64,000 bases of DNA from Oscillospiraceae bacterium (GTDB taxonomy: Bacteria > Bacillota > Clostridia > Oscillospirales > Oscillospiraceae). The position numbers and the translations under genes were made by a program. The stretch is taken from NCBI GenBank assembly GCA_017416685.1, contig JAFQBN010000003.1, positions 1-64,000 on the forward strand, given 5' to 3'. Below, piece by piece: positions 49,925 to 59,594 of this stretch. Within the stretch, counting starts at the first letter, position 1; each line of letters opens with the position of its first letter. The notes below the pieces were generated by a model. The model made no database searches, had not been told where the DNA came from, and was given only the letters and a program-made list of their open reading frames with translations.

Positions 49925-49995
49925 TGGTGGCACACTGCATGACGTGCCGAGGAGTTCTGTATCGCACGGAGCAACACCTATTATACAGGACTCCT
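49850..49995 (+). ncRNA. Highly structured leader RNA with mutually exclusive pairings
   Basis: Three hairpins follow each other. H1: AAGGGCTTCTCTGA (49850-49863) with TCAGAGAAACCCTT (49876-49889), one mismatch. H2: GGCAC (49929-49933) with GTGCC (49944-49948). H3: AGGAGTTCTGTAT (49950-49962) with ATACAGGACTCCT (49983-49995), one G-T pair. In addition TGCGATAC (49892-49899) is perfectly complementary to GTATCGCA (49959-49966), which would break the top of H3. None is followed by a T run, so they are not plain terminators. This is either a regulatory leader or an independent small RNA. It does not fit a tRNA: no T arm precedes the second strand. Confidence 0.55.
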
Positions 49996-50078
49996 AAGAA
50001 AAATCAAGAGGAAAGGCAGATTTAAGATGAGAAATCTACCGAACAACCAAAAAACTTGTAATCTTAAGGAGGATATGT

Positions 50079-51038
50079 ATGAATTTTTCAGTTTTTCACG
50101 ACATGGATATTGTCGGTCACCGTGACATCGATTTCGTTGACATCCGCTTGGAGACGGATACAGCGCTGTATGTTGATCCTGAGCGGATTGCCCTCAGCAA
50201 TCATCCGGTGGCACATGCGGCGACACGCTGTATTGATGATTTTTTTCGGACGATGTGCCGAGCAGCGCAGGCACGTGATGAGGCGGAGTTGTACTACTTG
50301 CTTTCATATGGCAGGGAGCCGAATGAAACACATTTGGGGCTTTCGGCGGCTCGCTCGTGTGGCAGAGGAACGTCTCCCGAGATTTTAATGCCGATAGTCA
50401 GGGATATGATAAAGTTGGGGCTTTTCGAAAACGAGCTTGTGACACAATTGGGAGACCTCCATCTGTGGACACCCAATTTTGGGTATGACAGGCTTTCGGA
50501 CTTGGTCACCAATATTATCCGATCCGAGCTGTACGATTATACCATCGATCAATATGATAGATGGGGCCTTTCGTTTGATGATGTGCCGAGACGAACGGCT
50601 CCGATGTGGGACTCGTTTGTTCATGAGTGGCGAATGATGGAGTTCCCGCTACTGCTTGCGGACAACTATCCAACGCTGTTGGTTCCTAAGCAGTTTGTGG
50701 GGCGGGGGATGCTCTCGTCCCCTGGAACGTTGCTACAGAAATATGCACTGAGATATCGTCAGCAGGAACATCTCGACGAGTGCAGCAGTTACTGCCACCG
50801 AAAGACAGACCGAAAAGGGAATGAGAGTTGGAAACCCCCAACGAAAAAAGAACTGCGCTCCCTCGAAATTAGGGGCCAGGCTGAGAAAGCATATTTGCTT
50901 CAAATGGGGTACCGCCATCCCCAGATGGTAAACGAGTTGCACGCCGATCATCGCTTTGCAAGCTACGATGGAAGAGTTTTCATGAGTGACCACGAGTTGG
51001 ATGTTCTCCTCTACTCACCGCGTTACATGGCAGTATAA
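50079..51038 (+). CDS. Uncharacterised 319-residue protein of a 'YDRLSDLVTNII' family
   Basis: No named domain. It has an N-terminal DIDFVDIRLETDTALYVDPE segment, GREPNETHLGLSAARSCGRG, then FGYDRLSDLVTNIIRSELYD and ADNYPTLLVPKQFVGRGMLS. From memory, this ordering (EPNE-HLG-S, GRG, DR-SD-TTNII, ILLVPK) recurs in uncharacterised bacterial proteins, often in accessory regions; I cannot name a function. The conserved acidic, Asn and Lys residues would suit an enzyme. AAGGAGG is 9 bases before the ATG. It is a single-gene transcript with a structured 300-base leader and a terminator behind it, at the right edge of the element. Confidence 0.72.
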   Translation: MNFSVFHDMDIVGHRDIDFVDIRLETDTALYVDPERIALSNHPVAHAATRCIDDFFRTMCRAAQARDEAELYYLLSYGREPNETHLGLSAARSCGRGTSPEILMPIVRDMIKLGLFENELVTQLGDLHLWTPNFGYDRLSDLVTNIIRSELYDYTIDQYDRWGLSFDDVPRRTAPMWDSFVHEWRMMEFPLLLADNYPTLLVPKQFVGRGMLSSPGTLLQKYALRYRQQEHLDECSSYCHRKTDRKGNESWKPPTKKELRSLEIRGQAEKAYLLQMGYRHPQMVNELHADHRFASYDGRVFMSDHELDVLLYSPRYMAV

Positions 51039-51040
51039 TG

Positions 51041-51071
51041 AAGAGCGCCCCACTTTGTGGGGCGCTCTTTT
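51041..51071. terminator. Terminator after the 319-residue gene
   Basis: AAGAGCGCCCCAC and GTGGGGCGCTCTT form a perfect 13-base stem with a 3-base loop and a T run. Confidence 0.9.
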
Positions 51072-51119
51072 GCTTGAAACAGAATAGAAAAAGAACATAT
51101 TGAAGCTGTTGCCAACGCT

Positions 51120-51122
51120 TCC
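51120..51122. other. Right attachment-site core of the element (TCC)
   Basis: The last three bases shared with the left junction. Element DNA lies to the left (GTTGCCAACGCT) and deacetylase coding sequence to the right (ACGTCCCATTGG). On the coding strand the core is GGA within the codons for ...V-D-S. Confidence 0.8.
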
Positions 51123-51658
51123 ACGTCCCATTGGATGGGTTCCATGCCCATGGCGCGGATGGCCCGGATGGAGTTGTCGTCGTAGTCGCCGTAGGGGGGA
51201 CGGATGAGGGTGGGGCAAACCCCGGTGATGGCTTTGATCTTCTCGTTGCAGGCGGTCAGGTCATCGGTGATCTGCTGGGTGGAAAGCTGAGGCAGGTGGT
51301 CATGGCGATTGGAATGATTCATGATTTCGTGTCCCGCGTCGTGGAGCGCTTTCACCGATTCCGGGTAGCGGTCCACCCAGTCGCCCACCACGAAAAAGGT
51401 GGCCTTTACCCCGTAGCGGGCCATGATGTCGATAAGCTGCTGGGTATCCTCGTTGCCCCAGGCGGCATCAAAGCTGATAGACAGCATTTTCTGGTCTCGC
51501 TGCACGCAGTAGATGGGCAGCTGCCGGGGACTGGCGGAGGCGCCCACGGCGGCGGGATAACTTGCCGTCCACAGAATGGCGCAGGCGGCGGCCAGACAGG
51601 CCAGAAGGGTCAGGGACTTGCGGCGCAGACGAATAACGCTGAACACAGGCTTTTTCAT
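51120..51658 (-). pseudogene. 5' part of the PdaB-like polysaccharide deacetylase split by the element
   Basis: It starts MKKPVFSVIRLRRKSLTLLA, with a signal anchor, and holds the NodB motifs KMLSISFDAAWGNE (catalytic Asp), HEIMNHSNRHDHL (metal His pair) and LIRPPYGDYDDN. It stops being deacetylase at QWDV. As it stands the frame runs another 30-odd foreign codons into the element and stops at 51023, so a truncated protein lacking the DW and LFH active-site segments would be made. GGGAGG precedes the ATG. The rest of the gene is at 25148-25382. The restored protein would have 256 residues, the size of PdaB. Confidence 0.9.
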
Positions 51659-51718
51659 GCAAAGACCTCCCGTTATGCTTTGTGGGAGTATATGCGCCGG
51701 GACAAGAGGTCCATGCAT

Positions 51719-52582
51719 TCAATCACGGGGCTGTTCCGCCAAAAGTTTGCGGTAGGCGGAGGGGGACATGCCGTTGTGTTTGTGGAACAGGCGGCTGAAG
51801 TACAGAGGGTTGTCATATCCCACGGCGGCGGCGATCTGGGTCAGGTTCCAGTCCGTATCCCGCATGAGGGTGATGGCGTTGGTCATCCGGATGGAGAGAA
51901 TATACTGCATGGGGGTCTGACCTGTGACCTGCTTGAAACAGCGCAGGAACCAGCTGATGCTGACATTCTGCCCCGCGGCGTAGTCCCGGATGTTGATGGG
52001 GGTGTTATATTCTTGGGCGAAGAAGCGGCGGGCGGCCTCCATTTGTTCGTGCAGGGCGGGGGTAACGGCGGCGGGCAGAGGGGCGGTGCGGCGGCTGAGC
52101 AGAAACAGCTGGCGCAGGCATAGTTCCGACAGTGCCTGATAGTTGGCTCGGCGGGTCTGCAATTCGTAAATCATGCTGTCAAACGTACGGCACAAAGCCG
52201 GATCCGACCCGGCGAAGAAAATACAATCGTCGGGAGAAAACCCGCTTGCGGCAAGGGTTTCCTCCACCTGGCTGCCGGTGAAGTGCACCCAGTACGTCTG
52301 CGTGTGGTCGCCACCGTGGTAGCGGTAGTGCTGAGGCTGACCGGGGCGGAAGAGTACCATGTGCCCGGCGGTCAGCTGATGCACCGTGCCACCGATTACA
52401 AATTCTGCCTTGCCCTTTGCCACATAGAGAAGCTGATAGTCCGGGCGACCCGTGGGTCGCTGGACATTGGCCCGGTCATCCCCGCTGAGTCGATAATTGC
52501 CGCAACAGCACACCAACAGGGGAACAGACTGATCGGAAAATGGGGTTTCGGGGAGATTCAGATAGCCGCAGGACATGTACAT
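51719..52582 (-). CDS. AraC-family transcriptional regulator
   Basis: A 287-residue regulator. The N-terminal cupin-like sensor domain includes ADFVIGG-type strands (LLYVAKGKAEFVIGGTVHQL). The C-terminal double HTH has NINIRDYAAGQNVSISWFLR, CFKQVTGQTPMQYILSIRM and NLTQIAAAVGYDNPLYFSRL. It is divergent from the GH2 beta-galactosidase gene, whose expression it most likely controls in response to a sugar. Confidence 0.92.
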   Translation of the reverse strand: MYMSCGYLNLPETPFSDQSVPLLVCCCGNYRLSGDDRANVQRPTGRPDYQLLYVAKGKAEFVIGGTVHQLTAGHMVLFRPGQPQHYRYHGGDHTQTYWVHFTGSQVEETLAASGFSPDDCIFFAGSDPALCRTFDSMIYELQTRRANYQALSELCLRQLFLLSRRTAPLPAAVTPALHEQMEAARRFFAQEYNTPINIRDYAAGQNVSISWFLRCFKQVTGQTPMQYILSIRMTNAITLMRDTDWNLTQIAAAVGYDNPLYFSRLFHKHNGMSPSAYRKLLAEQPRD

Positions 52583-52677
52583 ATCGGGTCACTCCTTGGA
52601 GTTGTTTTGCTTATTGTATCATTTCGTGCATGTTTTGTCTAATGTTATTCATTGTGTTTTCAACAAGGAGGGGGTAA

Positions 52678-55761
<3,084 letters not shown>

Positions 55762-55766
55762 AGTAA

Positions 55767-55803
55767 AAAACACCCCCGGATGCATAGCATCCGGGGGTGT
55801 TTT
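55767..55803. terminator. Bidirectional terminator between the beta-galactosidase and the leftward SDR operon
   Basis: AAAACACCCCCGGATGC and GCATCCGGGGGTGTTTT form a perfect 17-base stem with a 3-base loop. Confidence 0.93.
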
Positions 55804-55811
55804 GCAGCTTG

Positions 55812-56636
55812 TTACAGGGCGGTGTAGCCGCCGTCGATGGGAATATTCAGGCCGGTGAGATAGGCACCGGCGTCGGAGGCCAGGGTCAAAATCAGGCCGG
55901 ACACGTCCTCCTGATTGGCCAGTCGGCCAAGCTGGGTGTGTTTGGAATACTGCCGGGCAAAGTCCTCGCTGGTGCGGTGAGAGTTCAGACCGCCGGGACA
56001 CACGGCGTTGATCCGCACACCGTACTGACCGTAGTAGCTGGCGGCATGGCGGATCCAGGCCGTCAGACCGGACTTATCCACGGCGTAGGTGTGACCGCCG
56101 GCGCCCACGGCACCGAAGGTACCCTGCTCGGGGATGTCATAGTTGTGCTTTTCTACGCCGATCAGACCCATCATAGAGCCAAAAACAACGATGGAACCGC
56201 TGCGCTGCTTGACCATCTGCGCGCCGGCCAGCTGCACCATGTGGATGGTGGCGGCAGAGTTGGTGCGCACGTTGGCTTCGATGGCATCGTCGCCGGTATC
56301 CCACGGGGTGGGGCCGTTTTTGGTAGAGGAGGGGATGGTGCGGCTGCAATGGATGAAGGCATCCAGACTGCCGCCGTCGGCGATGACGGTTTTGAACATG
56401 GCATCAATGCTGGCCGGGTCGCCCTGATCGAAAGGAACGGCGGTGACTTTGATGCCCTTTTCCGCGCTGAGCTGCTCCACAAACTCCCGGGCGCTTTCCA
56501 CTGAGTGGCTGGCCAGGTACAGATTGGCACCGGCATCGGCCAGAGCCATGGTGGCGCCCAGACCGTACATGACGCGGCCGCCGGTGATCAGGACATTCTT
56601 GCCCTTCATGGAGAACAAATCGTAAGTATTGAACAT
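55812..56636 (-). CDS. SDR-family oxidoreductase (intact active site)
   Basis: A 274-residue short-chain dehydrogenase: cofactor motif ITGGRVMYGLG, the catalytic Ser in VVFGSMMG, the catalytic YxxxK in TYAVDKSG and an N-x-x-P-G-G loop NAVCPGG. It likely oxidises or reduces a sugar or sugar acid with NAD(P). The start MFNTYDLFSMKGKN has GGGAGG upstream. It is the last gene of the leftward operon of six genes and lies 13 bases after a second, related SDR gene. With the Gfo/Idh/MocA and YhcH neighbours, a sugar-acid (gluconate or uronate-like) pathway is plausible. Confidence 0.88.
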   Translation of the reverse strand: MFNTYDLFSMKGKNVLITGGRVMYGLGATMALADAGANLYLASHSVESAREFVEQLSAEKGIKVTAVPFDQGDPASIDAMFKTVIADGGSLDAFIHCSRTIPSSTKNGPTPWDTGDDAIEANVRTNSAATIHMVQLAGAQMVKQRSGSIVVFGSMMGLIGVEKHNYDIPEQGTFGAVGAGGHTYAVDKSGLTAWIRHAASYYGQYGVRINAVCPGGLNSHRTSEDFARQYSKHTQLGRLANQEDVSGLILTLASDAGAYLTGLNIPIDGGYTAL

Positions 56637-56649
56637 GACAGACCCTCCC

Positions 56650-57414
56650 TTACTTTGCGGTGTAGCCGCCGTCCACCGGCAGGGTGATGCCGGTGATGTA
56701 AACGGATGCGTCGGACGCAAGGAAGGTCACCGCGGCGGCGATATCCTCCGCCGTGGCAAGGCGCTTGATCTGATTGTGGGCCACGAAGGCATCCTCGAAG
56801 GCTTGAGGCTGCTTGCCTGCCATGGGGGCGAAAGCAAGCGCGTTGCAGCGGCAGCCATGTTCGCCCAAGAAGCCGGCGGCCTGCCGGACATAGTTGACGC
56901 AGCTGCCCCGGACGTAGCCTCGCAGCAGGGAGAAGTCCCGCTGATAAAGCTCCGGGCAGCCCTCGTAGTTGTGGGGGTCGTAACCCACCAGTGCGCCGTA
57001 GTCGGTGGACAGGATCACGCTGCCGTGACCCTGCGCGGCCATCATGCGGCCCATGGCCTGCACCGTGAGGATCATGCCGCCCATGGCGGTCTGGGCCTGG
57101 GCGTTGATGGAATCAAAGTCGTGATCCCAGCCGGGGGCGGTGTCCATATTCAGAACATTCTCCACCAGCACGTCCACAGTACCCATGGTGTCCTTGGCCC
57201 ACGCGGCAAGGGCGTCGGCCTCGTCGGCGCTGGTGTGGTGATAGGGGAAGAACCCCTCGCTCGGCACGTCGGTGATGGGGGCGGAACCTGCGGTCCAGAC
57301 CCGGGCGCCGGCGGCCTGCAGACCGGCGATCAGCTCGGGGCCGTAGGCGTGTTCACCGCCTACTACCAGCGCGTTTTTGCCGGACAGAGAGAAAGAGGTT
57401 AAAAAGTTCTGCAT
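56650..57414 (-). CDS. SDR-family protein with a degenerate active site
   Basis: A 254-residue SDR homologue of the preceding protein. Its fold markers are recognisable (NALVVGGEHAYGPELI; C-terminal ITLPVDGGYTAK). But the YxxxK site of its neighbour (YAVDK) is replaced by RGYVR at the same distance from the NA(V/L) strand. So both catalytic Tyr and Lys appear to be missing, and the glycine motif is changed too. It may be a non-catalytic partner or have another activity. The start has AAGGAGG upstream, and it is translated between the oxidoreductase and the intact SDR. Confidence 0.82.
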   Translation of the reverse strand: MQNFLTSFSLSGKNALVVGGEHAYGPELIAGLQAAGARVWTAGSAPITDVPSEGFFPYHHTSADEADALAAWAKDTMGTVDVLVENVLNMDTAPGWDHDFDSINAQAQTAMGGMILTVQAMGRMMAAQGHGSVILSTDYGALVGYDPHNYEGCPELYQRDFSLLRGYVRGSCVNYVRQAAGFLGEHGCRCNALAFAPMAGKQPQAFEDAFVAHNQIKRLATAEDIAAAVTFLASDASVYITGITLPVDGGYTAK

Positions 57415-57428
57415 GGGGGAGAACCTCC

Positions 57429-58403
57429 TTATCGCTCGTGAATTTCGGACAGGTAGACCCGGCGGCCGCCCTCTTCGCGGCTGCGGATGCCGGCCACGAG
57501 GATCTTGGTGCACTCGATGGTCTCCTCAAAGGGGAAGGGATGCACACCGGTACGCAGATAGTCCACAAAGACCTCCAGCTGCTTTTTGAAGGAGTAGAAG
57601 GAGTCGCCGCTTGCTACGTTCTTGGACATGTACTCGCCGCACAGCCACAGGCCGGGGGCGGGGGTGTTCATGGGGATGGTCACGTGGCAGCCGTCCTTGT
57701 GGTACAGGTTGACGAAAGGACGCTCGTAGGTGCCCAAATTCTCGACCCACTCAAAGCCGCAGCCAACCAGATGGAAGAAGGCCTCGATGGCGTGCATGCC
57801 GTAGGTCTCCCACTTTTTGGCCATGGGGGAGACGATGTAGCGGAACTTGCCAAACTCGTAGTGGCGGTCGTAATAGATCTCGATTTCCTTCTTGTAGCGC
57901 AGGGAGGAACCGGACATGATGTGGGCGCCCTCGTCGACCCATTTCACGATGGTGCGCAAATCTTCCTCATTGTCAGCCAGAGGCTTGTCGATGAAGATGG
58001 GCAGGCCGGCCTCGATAAAGGGACGGCAGCGCTGGACATGCTCGGCGCCGATGTCGGTGGCGCAGATAATGGCGTCCACCTGACCGATCATGTCCTCGGG
58101 CTTATCCACCACGTTGGGGATGAAAGTGGCTCGGGCGCAGTTCTCAGCCATCTCACGCTCGGCATAGCCGGTGAAGCAGATGTGGGTGACCTTGACGCCG
58201 GGGATGCCGAAGGTGTCGGCAGGCTGCTTGCCCAGATAGGCGGGGATGGTGGGGTAGTCCTTGGCGGTCCACTTGACCATCTCCTCGTGGTCGTAGCCGT
58301 TGATCATGGCGCTCCAGGAAAAGGGGTGGGCGTTGCCCTCGGTCATGCCCAGCATACCGATGCGGATCTCTTTGTTACCCAAAGGAAAAATGGGCTTTTC
58401 CAT
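57429..58403 (-). CDS. Gfo/Idh/MocA family oxidoreductase
   Basis: A 324-residue NAD(P)-dependent oxidoreductase. The N-terminal Rossmann domain starts IRIGMLGMTEGNAHPFSWSA and contains VDAIICATDIGAEHVQRCRP and PIFIDKPLADNEED, with the catalytic Lys in the EKP-like DKPL. The C-terminal domain has the GMHAIEAFFH helix typical of this family. It would oxidise a sugar or inositol-type substrate. It shares the operon with YhcH and two SDRs. Confidence 0.88.
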   Translation of the reverse strand: MEKPIFPLGNKEIRIGMLGMTEGNAHPFSWSAMINGYDHEEMVKWTAKDYPTIPAYLGKQPADTFGIPGVKVTHICFTGYAEREMAENCARATFIPNVVDKPEDMIGQVDAIICATDIGAEHVQRCRPFIEAGLPIFIDKPLADNEEDLRTIVKWVDEGAHIMSGSSLRYKKEIEIYYDRHYEFGKFRYIVSPMAKKWETYGMHAIEAFFHLVGCGFEWVENLGTYERPFVNLYHKDGCHVTIPMNTPAPGLWLCGEYMSKNVASGDSFYSFKKQLEVFVDYLRTGVHPFPFEETIECTKILVAGIRSREEGGRRVYLSEIHER

Positions 58404-58445
58404 AGTTATTACCTCGCTTTTTGTTGCTGGATAGAATGGTTGGAG

Positions 58446-58913
58446 TTAGTCCAAAGTCATGGGAACCTTAACTACGATGCGGCGGGCGGCGGCAGGTGCG
58501 CCGATGGCGATGTCGGGGCCGTGGGCATCCTGGGGCATAAAGACGATGAAGTAGCCGGGCTTCATAGGCACTTCCAGCGCGTCGTCATCCAGAGCGGCCA
58601 GCAGGCAGTCGCCCTCTTCCTTGTACTCCTCGGTGATGTTCTGCAGGTCGGGGGTGGACTTCCAGGCCAGCTTCTCCTCGCCGCCGGCGAAAATCATGAT
58701 GTCGGCGTACTTGCGATGGGCCTCGAAAATAACCTCGCTGCGGTCCTTGGTGGTAGGCTCGAACTGCAGGAAGCGGACACCGTTTTCCAGCTCGGTCTTT
58801 GCACCCTTCTCGAACTTGGCGGGGTCGTACTCCATAATGGCGGTCAGAGCGGTCTTCCACTGGGGGCCGAGACCAAAGTAGTGAGGGGCGTTTTCGATGC
58901 GATCAATAATCAT
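58446..58913 (-). CDS. YhcH/YjgK/YiaL (EbgC-like) family protein
   Basis: A 155-residue cupin-fold protein: YFGLGPQWKTALTAIMEY, FEAHRKYADIMIFAGGEEKL, and FIVFMPQDAHGPDIAIGAPA with the metal-binding His and Asp residues near the C-terminus. Members include the EbgC subunit of evolved beta-galactosidase and YhcH, linked to sialic-acid and sugar-acid use. AGGAGG is 9 bases before the preferred ATG; an upstream ATG would have no spacing. Its start overlaps the end of the YesL gene by 11 bases. Confidence 0.88.
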   Translation of the reverse strand: MIIDRIENAPHYFGLGPQWKTALTAIMEYDPAKFEKGAKTELENGVRFLQFEPTTKDRSEVIFEAHRKYADIMIFAGGEEKLAWKSTPDLQNITEEYKEEGDCLLAALDDDALEVPMKPGYFIVFMPQDAHGPDIAIGAPAAARRIVVKVPMTLD

Positions 58914-59571
58914 TGTGTGCATCCTCCTTGTTGTTTTTTGTTGTTGTATCCATACCCAACGTCTGCTGCGCAAAGCGGATGAAGGGTTTGTTCATGAGCC
59001 ATACAGCTGCCCACGCAGCTACGGAGAAGTAGAAGAAGGCCCACAGTACGCCCAGAATGAAGAACAGGGTCGTGGCGAAGAAGGCCAGCGCAAAGGGCAG
59101 AGCGAACAGCACGGCGATGAGGGCGGCGCGGACGATGTTGGACAGGGCCAGCTCTGCACCATAGCGCAGCAGCTGCAGCAGCCTGCCCTCAAAGCGGGAG
59201 TAGAAGACGAATACGGTGAAGGTGATGGACAGGGCCAGCAGGGCCAGCATAGTGATGAAGATCAGCTGCAGCAGCGCGCCATCTTTCCAATAGGGGAGCA
59301 GGGAGATGGTGTGGAAGATCAGCAGGGCGTTGATGGGCAGCAGGATCAGCCATGCGGCGGTCGAGCGCCAGAAGCTGGCACCAAAGGCGCGGAAAAAGGC
59401 ACGAAAACAGGGCTCTTTTTTGATCAGCGCCCGCTGACCGGCGCACAGGGCGGTCAGGGAAGCACCGATGGTGATGACGGGCAGGCTGAACAGCAGAAAC
59501 AGGACGTTCAGCACGGCGGTGTGCATGACCCAATCCAGCAGGGCAAAGACCCAGGAGGAAAGCTTTTTCAT
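58903..59571 (-). CDS. YesL family membrane protein (DUF624)
   Basis: A 222-residue protein with five or six hydrophobic helices. It starts MKKLSSWVFALLDWVMHTAV and contains PVITIGASLTALCAGQRALI, the DUF624 pattern. YesL proteins are always found in operons with LplB/LplC-type sugar ABC permeases; here those are on the divergent transcript. They are thought to help regulate or assemble oligosaccharide uptake, but the function is not established. Confidence 0.9.
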   Translation of the reverse strand: MKKLSSWVFALLDWVMHTAVLNVLFLLFSLPVITIGASLTALCAGQRALIKKEPCFRAFFRAFGASFWRSTAAWLILLPINALLIFHTISLLPYWKDGALLQLIFITMLALLALSITFTVFVFYSRFEGRLLQLLRYGAELALSNIVRAALIAVLFALPFALAFFATTLFFILGVLWAFFYFSVAAWAAVWLMNKPFIRFAQQTLGMDTTTKNNKEDAHNDY

Positions 59572-59594
59572 AAGGTTCTCCTTTCGGCCCCTGA

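Larger units (their letters stand above)
25380..51122. mobile_element. 25.7-kb integrative element with a large serine recombinase, inserted in a polysaccharide deacetylase gene
   Basis: The borders are read from the split deacetylase gene: its two halves join in frame at a shared TCC. The element carries a large serine recombinase, a small resolvase, a short relaxase with an oriT-like inverted repeat, an excisionase-like HTH protein and XRE regulators. It also has a D5-like primase pair and cargo: TIR/RCC1/SPFH operon, amidoligase plus glutamine amidotransferase, an AAA ATPase and an uncharacterised 319-residue protein. No capsid, tail, portal, terminase or type IV secretion genes are seen, so it is not an obvious prophage and cannot conjugate alone; an integrative mobilizable element fits best. 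Much of it is visibly more AT-rich than the flanks. Confidence 0.88.

Noticed and set aside
49892..49966. tRNA-like fold with TGCGATA/GTATCGCA as acceptor stem, 75 bases long
   Set aside because: No T arm with a GTTC loop in the right place and no plausible anticodon arm; it fits better as a leader RNA helix.
51023..51119. Functional C-terminal extension of the truncated deacetylase reading into the element
   Set aside because: The roughly 30 added residues are low in similarity to anything and the conserved DW and LFH segments are lost.
25380..51122. Prophage
   Set aside because: No terminase, portal, capsid, tail or lysis genes can be recognised in 25.7 kb.
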